Positions 37,259 through 46,218 of a stretch of DNA of 64,000 bases are shown piece after piece. The notes beneath the pieces are model-generated. The model was given only the letters and a program-made list of their open reading frames with translations, was not told where the DNA came from and did not search any database. A program made the translations under genes and the position numbers. Positions within the stretch are counted from its first letter, which is position 1. Every line of letters begins with the position of its first letter. Origin of the DNA: Sporomusaceae bacterium (lineage in GTDB: Bacteria; Bacillota; Negativicutes; Sporomusales; UBA7701); the NCBI GenBank assembly GCA_031460455.1, contig JAVKTQ010000005.1:1-64000 (forward strand). The letters run 5' to 3'.

Positions 37259-37576
37259 ATGAGAATCCTCCGGCACCCCATCCTCGGACCCCTTGAAGAA
37301 CAACCGCCGGTATTCATCGAAGTCGACGGCGAACCCATCCCCGCTCGCGAAGGCGAACCCATCGCCGCCGCCATCATCGCCGCCGGCCGGCTCAAACTGC
37401 GCCACACCCGCAAGAGCGGCGAACCGCGCGGCGTATTCTGCGGCATCGGCCGCTGCACCGACTGCGTCATGACCGTTGACGGCCAGGCCAACGTCCGCAC
37501 CTGCGTAACCCCGGTGCGCGCCGGCATGAAAATCGCCACCCAGGACGCTCAGGCGGCACGGGAGGCGAAAGAATGA
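37259..37576 (+). CDS. [2Fe-2S] subunit of an FAD amino-acid dehydrogenase (HcnA/LhpE-like)
   Basis: A 105-residue plant-type [2Fe-2S] protein with ligands in C-x4-C-x2-C-x11-C order (FCGIGRCTDC, then RTC). Small proteins of this kind correspond to HcnA or the N-terminal domain of sarcosine oxidase alpha and partner with FAD subunits. The start at 37259 follows AAGAGGTG. Its TGA overlaps the next ATG (ATGA), so it is coupled to the FAD subunit. Confidence 0.85.
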   Translation: MRILRHPILGPLEEQPPVFIEVDGEPIPAREGEPIAAAIIAAGRLKLRHTRKSGEPRGVFCGIGRCTDCVMTVDGQANVRTCVTPVRAGMKIATQDAQAAREAKE

Positions 37577-38682
37577 CCCAGGCAGACACAGACATTATCG
37601 TCATCGGCGCCGGTCCGGCCGGCCTGTCGGCCGCCGCCGAAGCGGCCAGGCTGGGAGCCGCCGTCCTCGTCCTCGACGAAAACGACCGTCCCGGCGGCCA
37701 GCTCTTCAAACAGATCCACAAATTCTTCGGTTCCAAAGACCACCGGGCCGGCGTCCGCGGCTACGCCATCGGCGACTCGCTGCTCGCGGAAACCGCCCGG
37801 CTCGGCGCCCGCATCGAACTCGGCGCCGTCGTCTACGCCATCTACCCCGATCGTCGCGTGGCCGTCATCACCGCCGACCAGCGACGCCTGCTCCTCAACC
37901 CGAAAAAAATAATCCTCGCCACCGGCGCCTCCGAAAACGCCCTCGCCTTCCCCGGCTGCACCCTGCCCGGCGTCATGAGCGCCGGCGCCGTCCAGACCAT
38001 GGTCAACCTCCACCGGGTGCTGCCCGCGGAAAAGACAATCATGATCGGCAGCGGCAACGTCGGCCTCATCGTCAGCTACCAGATCCGCCAGGCCGGCGGC
38101 CAGGTCGCGGCCCTCGTCGAAGCCGCCCCCGCCATCGGCGGCTACGGCGTCCACGCCGCCAAAATCTCCCGGCTGGGCGTCCCCATCCTCACCGGCCACA
38201 CCGTAAAATGCGTCCATGGCGTCGACCGCGTCGAAGGGGTCACCCTCGTCGCCCTCGACGACCGCTTCCGGCCCGTGCCCGGCAGCGAACGCGACGTCGC
38301 CGTCGGCTGCGTCGCCATCGCCGTCGGCCTCACCCCGCTGGCCGAGCTCGCCCTCATGTGCGGCTGCAAATTCACCTACATCCCGAAGCTCGGCGGCCAC
38401 CTGCCAGTCCACGACGACAACATGGAAACAACCGCCGCCGGCATCTACGTCGCCGGCGACATCACCGGCGTCGAAGAAGCCAGCAGCGCCATGGAAGAAG
38501 GGCGCCTCGCCGGCATCGCCGCCGCCGAAGCCCTCGGCCGCGTCGCCCCGCAAGAGGCCGCAGCCCTCAAACAAGCTGTGTGGGCGAGGCTCAACGCCCT
38601 CAGGACGGGCCGCTTCGGGCAAGCCCGCCGTGACGCCAAAGAGCAGATAACCGCCGAAGGGAGGGGAGCGCATGTCAGCTAA
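37573..38682 (+). CDS. FAD/NAD(P)-binding alpha-type subunit (HcnB-like)
   Basis: A 369-residue flavoprotein with VIGAGPAGLSAAAEA near 7-21, a second dinucleotide motif at IGSGNVGLIVS and YVAGDITG near the FAD-binding end. It resembles HcnB or the opine/hydroxyproline dehydrogenase alpha subunits, which shuttle electrons between the substrate-oxidising flavin and Fe-S clusters. It overlaps both neighbours (4 bp upstream, 11 bp downstream). Confidence 0.88.
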   Translation: MTQADTDIIVIGAGPAGLSAAAEAARLGAAVLVLDENDRPGGQLFKQIHKFFGSKDHRAGVRGYAIGDSLLAETARLGARIELGAVVYAIYPDRRVAVITADQRRLLLNPKKIILATGASENALAFPGCTLPGVMSAGAVQTMVNLHRVLPAEKTIMIGSGNVGLIVSYQIRQAGGQVAALVEAAPAIGGYGVHAAKISRLGVPILTGHTVKCVHGVDRVEGVTLVALDDRFRPVPGSERDVAVGCVAIAVGLTPLAELALMCGCKFTYIPKLGGHLPVHDDNMETTAAGIYVAGDITGVEEASSAMEEGRLAGIAAAEALGRVAPQEAAALKQAVWARLNALRTGRFGQARRDAKEQITAEGRGAHVS

Positions 38683-39181
38683 CCTCGCCACCTGCGGCTA
38701 CCTCTCGGCCGACGAACTCGCGGCCTGCCTGCCCTCGCACGAACGAATGGCCAAAGGCCCGGTAGCCGTCATCGAATGCGTGCAGGACATCCCCTGCAAC
38801 CCCTGCGAGGAAGCCTGCCCCGTCCGCGCCATCACCGTCGGCCTGCCCATCACCTCGCTGCCCGTACTCGACGCCGCCAAATGCATCGGCTGCGGCGTCT
38901 GCATCGCCAGGTGCCCGGGGCTCGCCATCTTCGTCGTCGACGCCTCCCGTCCCGGCGACGAAGGCACCGTCCAACTGCCCTACGAAGCCTGGCCGCTGCC
39001 CGAGCCCGGCGACGCCGTCAACGCGCTCGACCGCACCGGCCGCCGCGTCGGCGCCGGCGCCGTCGAAAAAGTGCTGGCCTCGAAAACCCAGGACCACACC
39101 GCCGTCGTCACCGTCCGCGTCCCCAAAGAACTGCTCAACACCGTCAGGGCAATCAGCGTCGAAGGGAGGGACGGAGCATGA
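38672..39181 (+). CDS. 4Fe-4S ferredoxin-domain subunit
   Basis: A 169-residue protein with two 4Fe-4S motifs (CNPCEEACP and CIGCGVCIARCP). The second is canonical; the first lacks one of the usual spacings. The C-terminal half has no recognised domain. It overlaps both neighbouring genes and likely connects the flavoprotein core to an electron acceptor. Confidence 0.82.
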   Translation: MSANLATCGYLSADELAACLPSHERMAKGPVAVIECVQDIPCNPCEEACPVRAITVGLPITSLPVLDAAKCIGCGVCIARCPGLAIFVVDASRPGDEGTVQLPYEAWPLPEPGDAVNALDRTGRRVGAGAVEKVLASKTQDHTAVVTVRVPKELLNTVRAISVEGRDGA

Positions 39182-39477
39182 GCAAACACATCTGCCGCTG
39201 CGAAGAAGTAAACGAAGACGAAATCCGCCAGGCCATCGCCGAAGGCGCCACCACCGTCACCGGCGTCAAAAGACGCACCGGAGCCGGCATGGGCCTCTGC
39301 CAGGGCCGGACCTGCCGCCGCCTCATCGTCGGCCTTATCGCCGCCGAAACCGGCCAAAATCCTGCCGAGATAGAAACATCCTCCGTCCGCCCGCCCGTGC
39401 GCCCCGTCACCGTCGAAGCGCTCCTTAGCCCCGGCGGCGGGTCGGCAGGCTGCAAATGCCGGGAGGAAAACAAATGA
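39178..39477 (+). CDS. BFD-like [2Fe-2S]-binding subunit
   Basis: A 99-residue protein with the BFD-like signature CRCEEV near residue 6-11 and GLCQGRTC near 39-46, four cysteines for a [2Fe-2S] cluster. In related enzymes this module is fused to the FAD subunit or to GlpA; here it is a separate gene. A Cys pair near the C-terminus (CKC) is additional. It is coupled by ATGA overlaps on both sides. Confidence 0.85.
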   Translation: MSKHICRCEEVNEDEIRQAIAEGATTVTGVKRRTGAGMGLCQGRTCRRLIVGLIAAETGQNPAEIETSSVRPPVRPVTVEALLSPGGGSAGCKCREENK

Positions 39478-40649
39478 ACGAACGCACCGCAGACGTAATC
39501 GTCATCGGCGGCGGGGTCATCGGCGCCTCCATCGCCTACTACCTCACAAAACTGGGTCTCAAGTCCGTTCTCCTGGAGCGCGGCGACATCTGCGCCGGCA
39601 CCTCCGGGGCCTGCGACAAAGCGATCAGCATGCAGTCCAAGAACCCCGGCCTGCACCTCGACCTCGCGCTGGAAAGTTCGGCCATGTTCCCCGCCCTCGG
39701 CGAAGAACTCGGCGCCGACCTCGACTACCACCGCTACGGCGGCATGATCGCCATCGAAAACGAACGCCAGATGGCCATCATGGAAAAATTCGTCGAGCGC
39801 CAGAAAAACCATGGCCTGCCCGTCGAAATCCTCGGCGGCGACGAAGCTCGCAGGCGCCAGCCGGCCTTCGCGCCGTCCGTCATCGCCGCCACCTACAGCC
39901 CCGCCGACGCCGAAGTCAGCCCCCTCAAACTCACCTTCGCCTTTGCCCGCGCCGCGCGCCGCGGCGGCGCCGACATCAGAACCGGCGCGGAAGTGCGCGG
40001 TCTGCTGGTCAACAACGGCAGGGTGGAAGGGGTCGTCACCCAGGCAGGGGATATCAGGGCCGGCGTCGTCGTCAACGCCGCCGGCGTGTTCGCTCCCGCC
40101 ATCGGCAGCATGGCCGGCATCGAGCTGCCCATCAAACCGCGGCGCGGCCAGATAATCGTCACCGAACCCATGCCCCCCATGGTCCACGGGGAAATCTGGA
40201 GCGCCCGCTACATCGTCGCCAAATACAACCCCGAAATGATCCGCAGCGAAGACCCCGAAGCCGCCGACCTCGGCGTAGGGCTGGCGGCCGGGCAGACCGC
40301 CGAAGGCACGCTGCTCATCGGCGGCACCAGGGAATTCGTCGGCTACGACACCGCCGTCACCCCCGAAGCCACCGCCGCCGTCCTGCGGCACGCCGTCAGC
40401 ATCCTGCCCTTCCTCGCCAAAGTCCACGTCATCCGCACCTTTGCCGGCCTCAGGCCCTACACCCCCGACGGCATGCCCATCCTCGGCCCCGTCGAAGGGC
40501 TCGAAGGTTTCGTCATGGCGGCCGGCCACGAAGGCGACGGCATCGCCCTCGCGCCGATAACCGGCAAAATGATCGCCGCCTACATCGCCGGCGCCGAAAC
40601 CGACAAACGCTTGCGGCAGCTGACCCTCAGCCGCTTCCAACAGGTTTAG
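39474..40649 (+). CDS. DadA-type FAD-dependent amino-acid oxidoreductase (beta-type subunit)
   Basis: A 391-residue DAO-family flavoprotein with VIGGGVIGASIAYYL near 9-23 and a C-terminal FGLRPYTPDG-like segment (FAGLRPYTPDGMP). It is the probable substrate-oxidising subunit for a D-amino acid, proline derivative, sarcosine or opine. Together with the four preceding small and FAD subunits it forms a five-part dehydrogenase. The ATG at 39474 overlaps the preceding stop. A strong terminator follows. Confidence 0.88.
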   Translation: MNERTADVIVIGGGVIGASIAYYLTKLGLKSVLLERGDICAGTSGACDKAISMQSKNPGLHLDLALESSAMFPALGEELGADLDYHRYGGMIAIENERQMAIMEKFVERQKNHGLPVEILGGDEARRRQPAFAPSVIAATYSPADAEVSPLKLTFAFARAARRGGADIRTGAEVRGLLVNNGRVEGVVTQAGDIRAGVVVNAAGVFAPAIGSMAGIELPIKPRRGQIIVTEPMPPMVHGEIWSARYIVAKYNPEMIRSEDPEAADLGVGLAAGQTAEGTLLIGGTREFVGYDTAVTPEATAAVLRHAVSILPFLAKVHVIRTFAGLRPYTPDGMPILGPVEGLEGFVMAAGHEGDGIALAPITGKMIAAYIAGAETDKRLRQLTLSRFQQV

Positions 40650-40661
40650 TTGCAATACCGA

Positions 40662-40697
40662 AAAGTCATCCCCCGGCCAACCGGGGGATAACTTTTC
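40662..40697 (+). terminator. Terminator of the asd-to-dehydrogenase operon
   Basis: AAAAGTcATCCCCCGG pairs with CCGGGGGATaACTTTT around a CCAA loop, followed by TCTTT. It closes the nine-gene operon just before a dispersed repeat. Confidence 0.88.
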
Positions 40698-40703
40698 TTT
40701 GTC

Positions 40704-40824
40704 GGCCGTTGATAAAGCCCCATCTGCGGCGTTGCTCCTCAGAGCGCTTGCTAGCGTACGCCCAAAGTACGCGTCGCGGCGCGCTCTTCCGGTGCGCCTT
40801 GCATCTGGGGCTTTCTGAACGGCC
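40704..40824 (+). repeat. Dispersed structured repeat, copy B (short form, 121 bp)
   Basis: Outer arms GGCCGTT (40704-40710) and AACGGCC (40818-40824) are perfectly complementary. Next, AAAGCCCC and GGGGCTTT pair, each flanked by CATCTG. The interior contains GCGTAC/GTACGC and AGAGCGC/GCGCTCT complementary segments, so most of the element can fold as one long hairpin. It lies downstream of the DadA-type gene. Confidence 0.85.
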
Positions 40825-40953
40825 GCGGCACATCAAAGAGGAACGGCCGTTGCGGCCACCACATATTTACATCTCCCGTACGCAAAAAAGGGGACAAGGC
40901 GGCAGGGAAGAGGAGGGGAGCGGCGAAATCTTATCAGCGACGGAGGGATCAAG

Positions 40954-42954
40954 ATGACAGCGGCAAACAACTTCCGGGACGTAGCGCTTCCCGCCTGGCA
41001 GGACTTCACCACCGGCAAAAAGCAGCTCCCCGCCATCCGCCCCCGGATCGTCGACTCCTGGGCCCGCTGCGCCCGGGCCAGCGTCAACCCCTATGACAAC
41101 GCACTCCACAGCCGCCTCGACAGCGAAGCCATGGCAGCGCTGCTCGCCGAAAAACAGGAACTCATCAGAATCGCCAAACCCTTCATGGCCAACCTCTACA
41201 AATTCGTCGCCGGCTCCGGTTTCGTCGTCGTCCTCACCGACGAGCGCGGCTACATAATGGAAATATTCGCCGACGAGGACACCCTCGGCGGCCCGATGAC
41301 CAACAACTTTTTCCGCGGCGCCAGCTGGCGGGAGGAAGAAGCTGGCACCAACGCCATCGGCACCGCCCTCGTTCTCCGCGAGCCCATCCAGGTCTCCGGC
41401 GCCGAGCACTACTGCCAGAAGCACCACTGCCTCACCTGCTCCTCGGCGCCCATCTTCGACGCCGACGGACGGATGGTCGGCATCCTCGACATGTCCGGCG
41501 CCTCCTACGCCTCCCACCTCCACACCCTCGGCATGGTCGTCGCCGCCGCCGAAGCCATCAACGCCCAGCTCGCCATCCGCCAGAAAAACCGCGAGCTGGC
41601 CCTCGCCAACAACCGGCTCACCAACATCTTCAACACCATGTCCGACGGCGTGCTCATGGTCGACGAGCGCGGCGTCGTCAGCCAAGTCAACCCGGCGGCC
41701 AAGAAAATCCTCGACAAAAGCGGGCGCGAAGTGCTCGGCATCAACATCGAAAAACTCTTCGGCGGCAACGCCGGCCTGCCGCGGCGCATGCTCAGCGCCC
41801 GCGAACCGTTCGAAGACGCCGAACTCATGGTCGACGGCAAAAAAGGCATGTTCCACTGCTTCGCCTCCGGCGAGGCGGTCACCGACGAGCAGGAAAAAAT
41901 CATCGGCGGCGTCATCATCCTGCGGCCGATCAAGCAGATCCAAAACCTTGTAAACCGCTACAGCGGCTACCACGCCACCCTCCAGTTCAGCGACATCGTC
42001 GGCGAAAGCGTCGAAATCCTCGAAGCCGTCCGCATGGCCAAGCTCGCCGCCACCACCTCCTCCAACATCCTCCTCCAGGGCGAGAGCGGCACCGGCAAGG
42101 AAATCTTCGCCCAGGCCATCCACAACCGCAGCGAGCAGCATAGCGGCCCTTTCGTCGCCCTCAACTGCGGCGTCATCCCCCGCGAACTCATCGGCAGCGA
42201 ACTGTTCGGCTACGTCGAAGGCGCCTTCACCGGGGCCAAACGGAGCGGCAAATCGGGCAAATTCGAGCTCGCTTCCGGCGGCACCCTCTTCCTCGACGAA
42301 ATCGGCGACATGCCGCTCGAGCAGCAGATCGCCCTCCTGCGCGTCCTCCAGGAGAAAAAAGTCACCCGCATCGGCAGCGACAAAGTAATCCCCGTCAACG
42401 TGCGCATCATCTGCGCCACCAACCAGAACCTCCTCCAGGAAGTCGAAAAAGGCCGCTTCCGCCAGGACCTCTACTACCGTCTCAACGTCATCTCCATCGG
42501 CATCCCGCCGCTGCGCGCCCATGTCCGCGACATCCCGCTCCTCTTCAGGCACTTCCTCGACAAGATCGGCCGCGACCGCGGCTGCAGCTACCTCGTCGAG
42601 CCCGAGGTCATGGGCATCCTCCAGCGCTACAACTGGCCGGGCAACGTCCGCGAACTCCAGAACGTCGTCGAGCGGGCGGTCAGCCTGGCCGAAGGGGGCA
42701 AGATAACCCCCGCCAACCTGCCGGACGAAATATACGGTCTACCCGACGCCTCCCACCAGCAGCTCTTTCCCGCAGCCCTGCTGGCCGACCTCGGCCGCGA
42801 GCAGCGGCGGCAACTGGCGGGCGAGACCGAACGGCAGCGCATCTTGCTCCTCCTGTCCTCGAGCGGCGGCAACGTAAGCCTCGCCGCCAGGGAGCTCGGC
42901 ATCTCCCGCAATACCCTCTACCGCAAAATGCGGCAGTACGCTATCGACAATTAA
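40954..42954 (+). CDS. AcoR-like sigma-54 activator (GAF-PAS-AAA+-Fis)
   Basis: A 666-residue enhancer-binding protein. An N-terminal AcoR-type region with a GAF domain (about 50-205) contains a Cys/His group (HYCQKHHCLTC) that could bind metal. PAS follows (about 215-310). AAA+ shows Walker A GESGTGKE near 376 and GAFTGA near 422. A Fis helix-turn-helix ends the protein. It lies directly upstream of the -24/-12 promoter of the AOR gene in the same direction, and is its likely activator. The effector may be an aldehyde or alcohol by analogy with AcoR. Confidence 0.92.
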   Translation: MTAANNFRDVALPAWQDFTTGKKQLPAIRPRIVDSWARCARASVNPYDNALHSRLDSEAMAALLAEKQELIRIAKPFMANLYKFVAGSGFVVVLTDERGYIMEIFADEDTLGGPMTNNFFRGASWREEEAGTNAIGTALVLREPIQVSGAEHYCQKHHCLTCSSAPIFDADGRMVGILDMSGASYASHLHTLGMVVAAAEAINAQLAIRQKNRELALANNRLTNIFNTMSDGVLMVDERGVVSQVNPAAKKILDKSGREVLGINIEKLFGGNAGLPRRMLSAREPFEDAELMVDGKKGMFHCFASGEAVTDEQEKIIGGVIILRPIKQIQNLVNRYSGYHATLQFSDIVGESVEILEAVRMAKLAATTSSNILLQGESGTGKEIFAQAIHNRSEQHSGPFVALNCGVIPRELIGSELFGYVEGAFTGAKRSGKSGKFELASGGTLFLDEIGDMPLEQQIALLRVLQEKKVTRIGSDKVIPVNVRIICATNQNLLQEVEKGRFRQDLYYRLNVISIGIPPLRAHVRDIPLLFRHFLDKIGRDRGCSYLVEPEVMGILQRYNWPGNVRELQNVVERAVSLAEGGKITPANLPDEIYGLPDASHQQLFPAALLADLGREQRRQLAGETERQRILLLLSSSGGNVSLAARELGISRNTLYRKMRQYAIDN

Positions 42955-42961
42955 TGGCACA

Positions 42962-43007
42962 AATGTGTCACATTAGTGTATCGATAAAATGACAATATTG
43001 TTACACA
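42962..43007 (+). promoter_or_regulatory. Pair of TGTGTnACA activator sites
   Basis: AATGTG-T-CACATT (42962-42974) is a perfect palindrome containing TGTGTCACA. TGTTACACA (42999-43007) is the same motif inverted (TGTGTAACA on the other strand). Their centres are 35 bp apart and 70-115 bp upstream of the -24 element, a typical enhancer arrangement. Confidence 0.6.
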
Positions 43008-43077
43008 AATAGAACACTTTTGACTTAAAACACCCTCTTCGCCGGATGGGGCGGCGTCTGTTACCACGCCCGCGGAT

Positions 43078-43093
43078 TGGCACGGCTCTTGCA
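43078..43093 (+). promoter_or_regulatory. Sigma-54 (-24/-12) promoter of the AOR operon
   Basis: TGGCACG-N4-TTGCA is a full consensus match, about 70 bp before the AOR start and downstream of the sigma-54 activator gene. Confidence 0.92.
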
Positions 43094-43161
43094 TTTATTA
43101 AAACGGACGACCAGCGTTAGCCAACACGCGGAGTTAAGGTAATCAACAAGGAGGAGATTGC

Positions 43162-44883
43162 ATGTTTTACCGGGTCAACATGGCCACCCTGGCGGTGAGC
43201 AAAGACGACGGCGCGCAATACGAGGGGCTGGGCGGCAGGGCCCTCAGTTCCCGCATCGTCAGCGCCGAAGTAGATCCCCAGGCCCACCCGCTGGGAGCCA
43301 GCAACAAACTCGTCTTCGTCACCGGCCTGCTTTCGGGCACCGGCGCCCCCAACGCCGGCCGCATGTCGCTCGGCGCCAAAAGCCCGCTGACCGGCACCAT
43401 CAAGGAAAGCAACGTCGGCGGCGCCATGGGCAACAAACTCGGCCGCCTCGGCATCCGCGGCATCATCGTCGAAGGCCTTGCCTCCAAAGACACCGCCTAT
43501 GTCCTCAAAGTATCGGCCGCCGGCCTCGTCGTCGAGGAAATGCCCGAACTCAAAGGCCTCGACATCTACGACACCGTCGCCAAACTCCAGCAGAAATACG
43601 GCGAAAAAGTCGCCATCGGCTGTATCGGCACCGCCGGCGAAAACAAAATGGCCTCGGCCTGCGTCGGCTTCACCGACATGGAAGGCGCCCCCACGCGCCA
43701 GGCCGGCCGCGGCGGCCTCGGCGCCGTCATGGGCAGCAAAAACGTTAAAGCCATCGTCGCCGACGACAGCGGCACCAAAATGGTCCCCTTCGCCGACGAA
43801 GCCGCCTTCCGGGCCGGCGCCAAAAAACTGGCCAACGCCCTCCTGACCCACCCCGTCACCAGTCAGGGCCTGCCCACCTACGGCACCGACGTCCTCGTCA
43901 ACATCCTCAGCGAAGCCGGCGGCCTGCCCACCCGCAACTTCAGCAGCGGCCGCTTCGAAGGCGCCAACAACATCGGCGGCGAGACGCTCAACGCCACCGC
44001 CAAAGAGCGCGGCGGCAAAACCGGTCACGCCTGCTCGCCCGGCTGCATCATCCGCTGCTCCAACATCTACAAAAACAAAAAAGGCGAAGTCGTCACCGGC
44101 GGCCTTGAATACGAAAGCTGCTGGTCGCTCGGCGCCGACCTCGGCGTCGACAACCTCGACGACATCGCCATCATGAACAGACTGTGCGACGACATCGGCG
44201 TCGACACCATCGAAATGGGCGTAACCATCGGCGTGGCCATGGAAGGCGGCGTAGCCAAATTCGGCGACGGCAAGGCGGCCATCGAGCTCATCAAAGAAGT
44301 CGGCAAAGCCACCCCGCTCGGCCGCATCCTCGGCGGCGGCGCCGAACTGACCGGCAAAACCTACGGCGTGCGCCGCGTGCCCACCGTCAAGGGCCAGGCC
44401 ATCCCCGCCTACGACCCGCGCGCCGTCAAAGGCGTCGGCGTCACCTACGCCACCACCACCATGGGCGCCGACCACACCGCCGGCTACTCCGTCACCGCCA
44501 ACATCCTCAGCGTCGGCGGCAAAGTCGACCCGCTCAAACCCGAAGGCCAGGTCGACCTGTCCCGCAACCTCCAGATCGCGACCGCCTTCATCGACAGCAC
44601 CGCCCTCTGCCTGTTCGTAGCCTTCGCCGTCCTCGACATCCCCGAAGCCCTCGACGGCATCGTCGAAATGTGCAACGCCCGCTTCGGCTGGAACAAGACC
44701 GCCGGCGACTACCTCGAAATGGGCAAACAAGTGCTGCGCGACGAGCGCGCCTTCAACGCCGGCGCCGGCATCGGCGCGGGCGACGACGACCTGCCCGAGT
44801 TCTTCCGCAAAGAGCCGCTGCCGCCCCACAACGTCGTCTTCGACATCCCCAAAAAAGACCTCGACACCGTATTCAACTTCTGA
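43162..44883 (+). CDS. aor: Tungsten aldehyde:ferredoxin oxidoreductase family enzyme
   Basis: A 573-residue AOR-family protein. The [4Fe-4S] ligands are CSPGCIIRC (about 293-301) and the distant Cys in DSTALC (about 479). The N-terminal pterin-binding fold (GGRALSSRIV onward) is typical. It oxidises aldehydes to acids with ferredoxin, or runs in reverse to reduce acids, using a tungsten bis-pterin cofactor. Cofactor and tungstate-transport genes follow in the same operon, supporting tungsten. GGAGG precedes the ATG. Confidence 0.93.
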   Translation: MFYRVNMATLAVSKDDGAQYEGLGGRALSSRIVSAEVDPQAHPLGASNKLVFVTGLLSGTGAPNAGRMSLGAKSPLTGTIKESNVGGAMGNKLGRLGIRGIIVEGLASKDTAYVLKVSAAGLVVEEMPELKGLDIYDTVAKLQQKYGEKVAIGCIGTAGENKMASACVGFTDMEGAPTRQAGRGGLGAVMGSKNVKAIVADDSGTKMVPFADEAAFRAGAKKLANALLTHPVTSQGLPTYGTDVLVNILSEAGGLPTRNFSSGRFEGANNIGGETLNATAKERGGKTGHACSPGCIIRCSNIYKNKKGEVVTGGLEYESCWSLGADLGVDNLDDIAIMNRLCDDIGVDTIEMGVTIGVAMEGGVAKFGDGKAAIELIKEVGKATPLGRILGGGAELTGKTYGVRRVPTVKGQAIPAYDPRAVKGVGVTYATTTMGADHTAGYSVTANILSVGGKVDPLKPEGQVDLSRNLQIATAFIDSTALCLFVAFAVLDIPEALDGIVEMCNARFGWNKTAGDYLEMGKQVLRDERAFNAGAGIGAGDDDLPEFFRKEPLPPHNVVFDIPKKDLDTVFNF

Positions 44884-44899
44884 CAATAAACGCGGAGAC

Positions 44900-44934
44900 C
44901 GACCTGGCCGGGTTAACCCCGGCCGGGTCGTTTC
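44900..44934 (+). terminator. Partial terminator between AOR and moeA
   Basis: CGACCtGGCCGGG pairs with CCCGGCCgGGTCG around TTAAC-type loop bases and is followed by TTTCT. The short U tract suggests partial read-through, giving more AOR than cofactor-gene mRNA. Confidence 0.68.
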
Positions 44935-44964
44935 TAAATAAGACAATGACGGGGTGAGTCAGCC

Positions 44965-46206
44965 GTGGACTTTTTCCAATACATGCCGCTCGCCGCAGCG
45001 CGCGAAAAAATCGCCGCCAGCCTGGCGGGGCTCGAAACCGGCCGGGAAACCGTCGATCTGCCCGCTGCCCTCGGCCGGGTGGCCGCCGCTGACATCGCAG
45101 CCCTTGAAGACCAGCCCCCCTTCAGCCGCTCCAGCGTCGACGGCTTTGCCGTCCGCAGCGCCGACACCTTCGGCGCGAGCGAAACCGTTCCCGCCCTCCT
45201 CGCCGTCGTCGGCGAAATCGCCATGGGCGACGCGGCCGACGCCGCCCTTCGCCCCGGCCAGGCCGTGGCCATCCCCACCGGCGGTATGCTGCCGCCCGGC
45301 GCCGACGCCGTCGTCATGGTCGAGCACACCGACCGGCCCGACGCCGACACCCTGCTCATCCTCAAAGTCGCCGTCCCCGGCGAAAACGTCGTCGCCAGAG
45401 GCGAAGACATCGCCGCCGGCGCCGTCATCCTCGTCGCCGGCCAGCTCATCGCCCCCCAGCACATCGGCATTCTCGCCGCCTGCGGCATCGCCCGCGTTCC
45501 CGTCCGCGAGCAGCCGGCCGTAGCCGTCATCTCCAGCGGCGACGAACTCGTCGACATCCACTGCGCCCCCGCCGGCGGCCAGATAAGAGACGTCAACTCC
45601 TACGCCCTCGCCGCCATGCTCACCCAGGCCGGTTGCCGCGTCGTCCGGCTGGGCATCGTAAAAGACAACTACGAAGACTTTCTTGCCGTCCTCTCCCAGG
45701 CCGTCGCCGCCCACCGCATGGTCGTCATCTCCGGCGGCAGCTCCGTCGGGGCGCGCGACTACACCGTCAAAGCCATCGGCTCATTAGGCGCGCCCGGCGT
45801 CCTCATCCACGGCGTCGCCGTCAAACCCGGCCGCCCCACCGTCTTCGGCATGGTCGGCAGCGTACCCGTCTTCGGCCTCCCCGGCCACCCCGTGGCCGCC
45901 ATGACCGTCTGCGATCAGCTCGTCAAACCGGCCGTCCACCTGCTCCTCGGCCGCACTGGCGGCGGCCCGCCGGGCCTTCCCGCCAGCCTCGCCCGCAACA
46001 TCGCCTCCTCGCCCGGACGCGACGACTTCGTCAACGTCCGCCTCGACAAACAACACGGACAATACAGCGCCGAACCCATCCTCGGCAAATCGGGGCTCAT
46101 CAGCACCATCGCCCAAGCCGACGGCGTTATCCATATCCCGGCCGACAAGAGCGGCCTCTACGGCGGCGACGCCGTCGAAGTGACGCTCATCCGGACCGCG
46201 GAGTAA
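44965..46206 (+). CDS. moeA: Molybdopterin molybdenumtransferase MoeA
   Basis: A 413-residue MoeA protein starting at GTG. The MoeA N-terminal region (about 10-175) with SRSSVDGFAV and the MoCF-binding domain (about 180-325) with SGGSSVGARDYT are complete, and domain IV follows. MoeA inserts molybdate or tungstate into adenylated pterin. Its position next to AOR and the tungstate transporter suggests tungsten specificity here. Confidence 0.93.
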   Translation: MDFFQYMPLAAAREKIAASLAGLETGRETVDLPAALGRVAAADIAALEDQPPFSRSSVDGFAVRSADTFGASETVPALLAVVGEIAMGDAADAALRPGQAVAIPTGGMLPPGADAVVMVEHTDRPDADTLLILKVAVPGENVVARGEDIAAGAVILVAGQLIAPQHIGILAACGIARVPVREQPAVAVISSGDELVDIHCAPAGGQIRDVNSYALAAMLTQAGCRVVRLGIVKDNYEDFLAVLSQAVAAHRMVVISGGSSVGARDYTVKAIGSLGAPGVLIHGVAVKPGRPTVFGMVGSVPVFGLPGHPVAAMTVCDQLVKPAVHLLLGRTGGGPPGLPASLARNIASSPGRDDFVNVRLDKQHGQYSAEPILGKSGLISTIAQADGVIHIPADKSGLYGGDAVEVTLIRTAE

Positions 46207-46218
46207 CCGGGAGGGAAC

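Noticed and set aside
35399-37405. 668-codon minus-strand frame over the symporter gene
   Set aside because: It has Glu/Asp/Gly/His-rich low-complexity composition typical of an antisense frame, while the SSS symporter on the plus strand is well supported.
40704-40824. Repeat copy B as an insertion sequence or a small coding gene
   Set aside because: No transposase, no target duplication and no conserved open frame between copies. The conserved property is arm complementarity.
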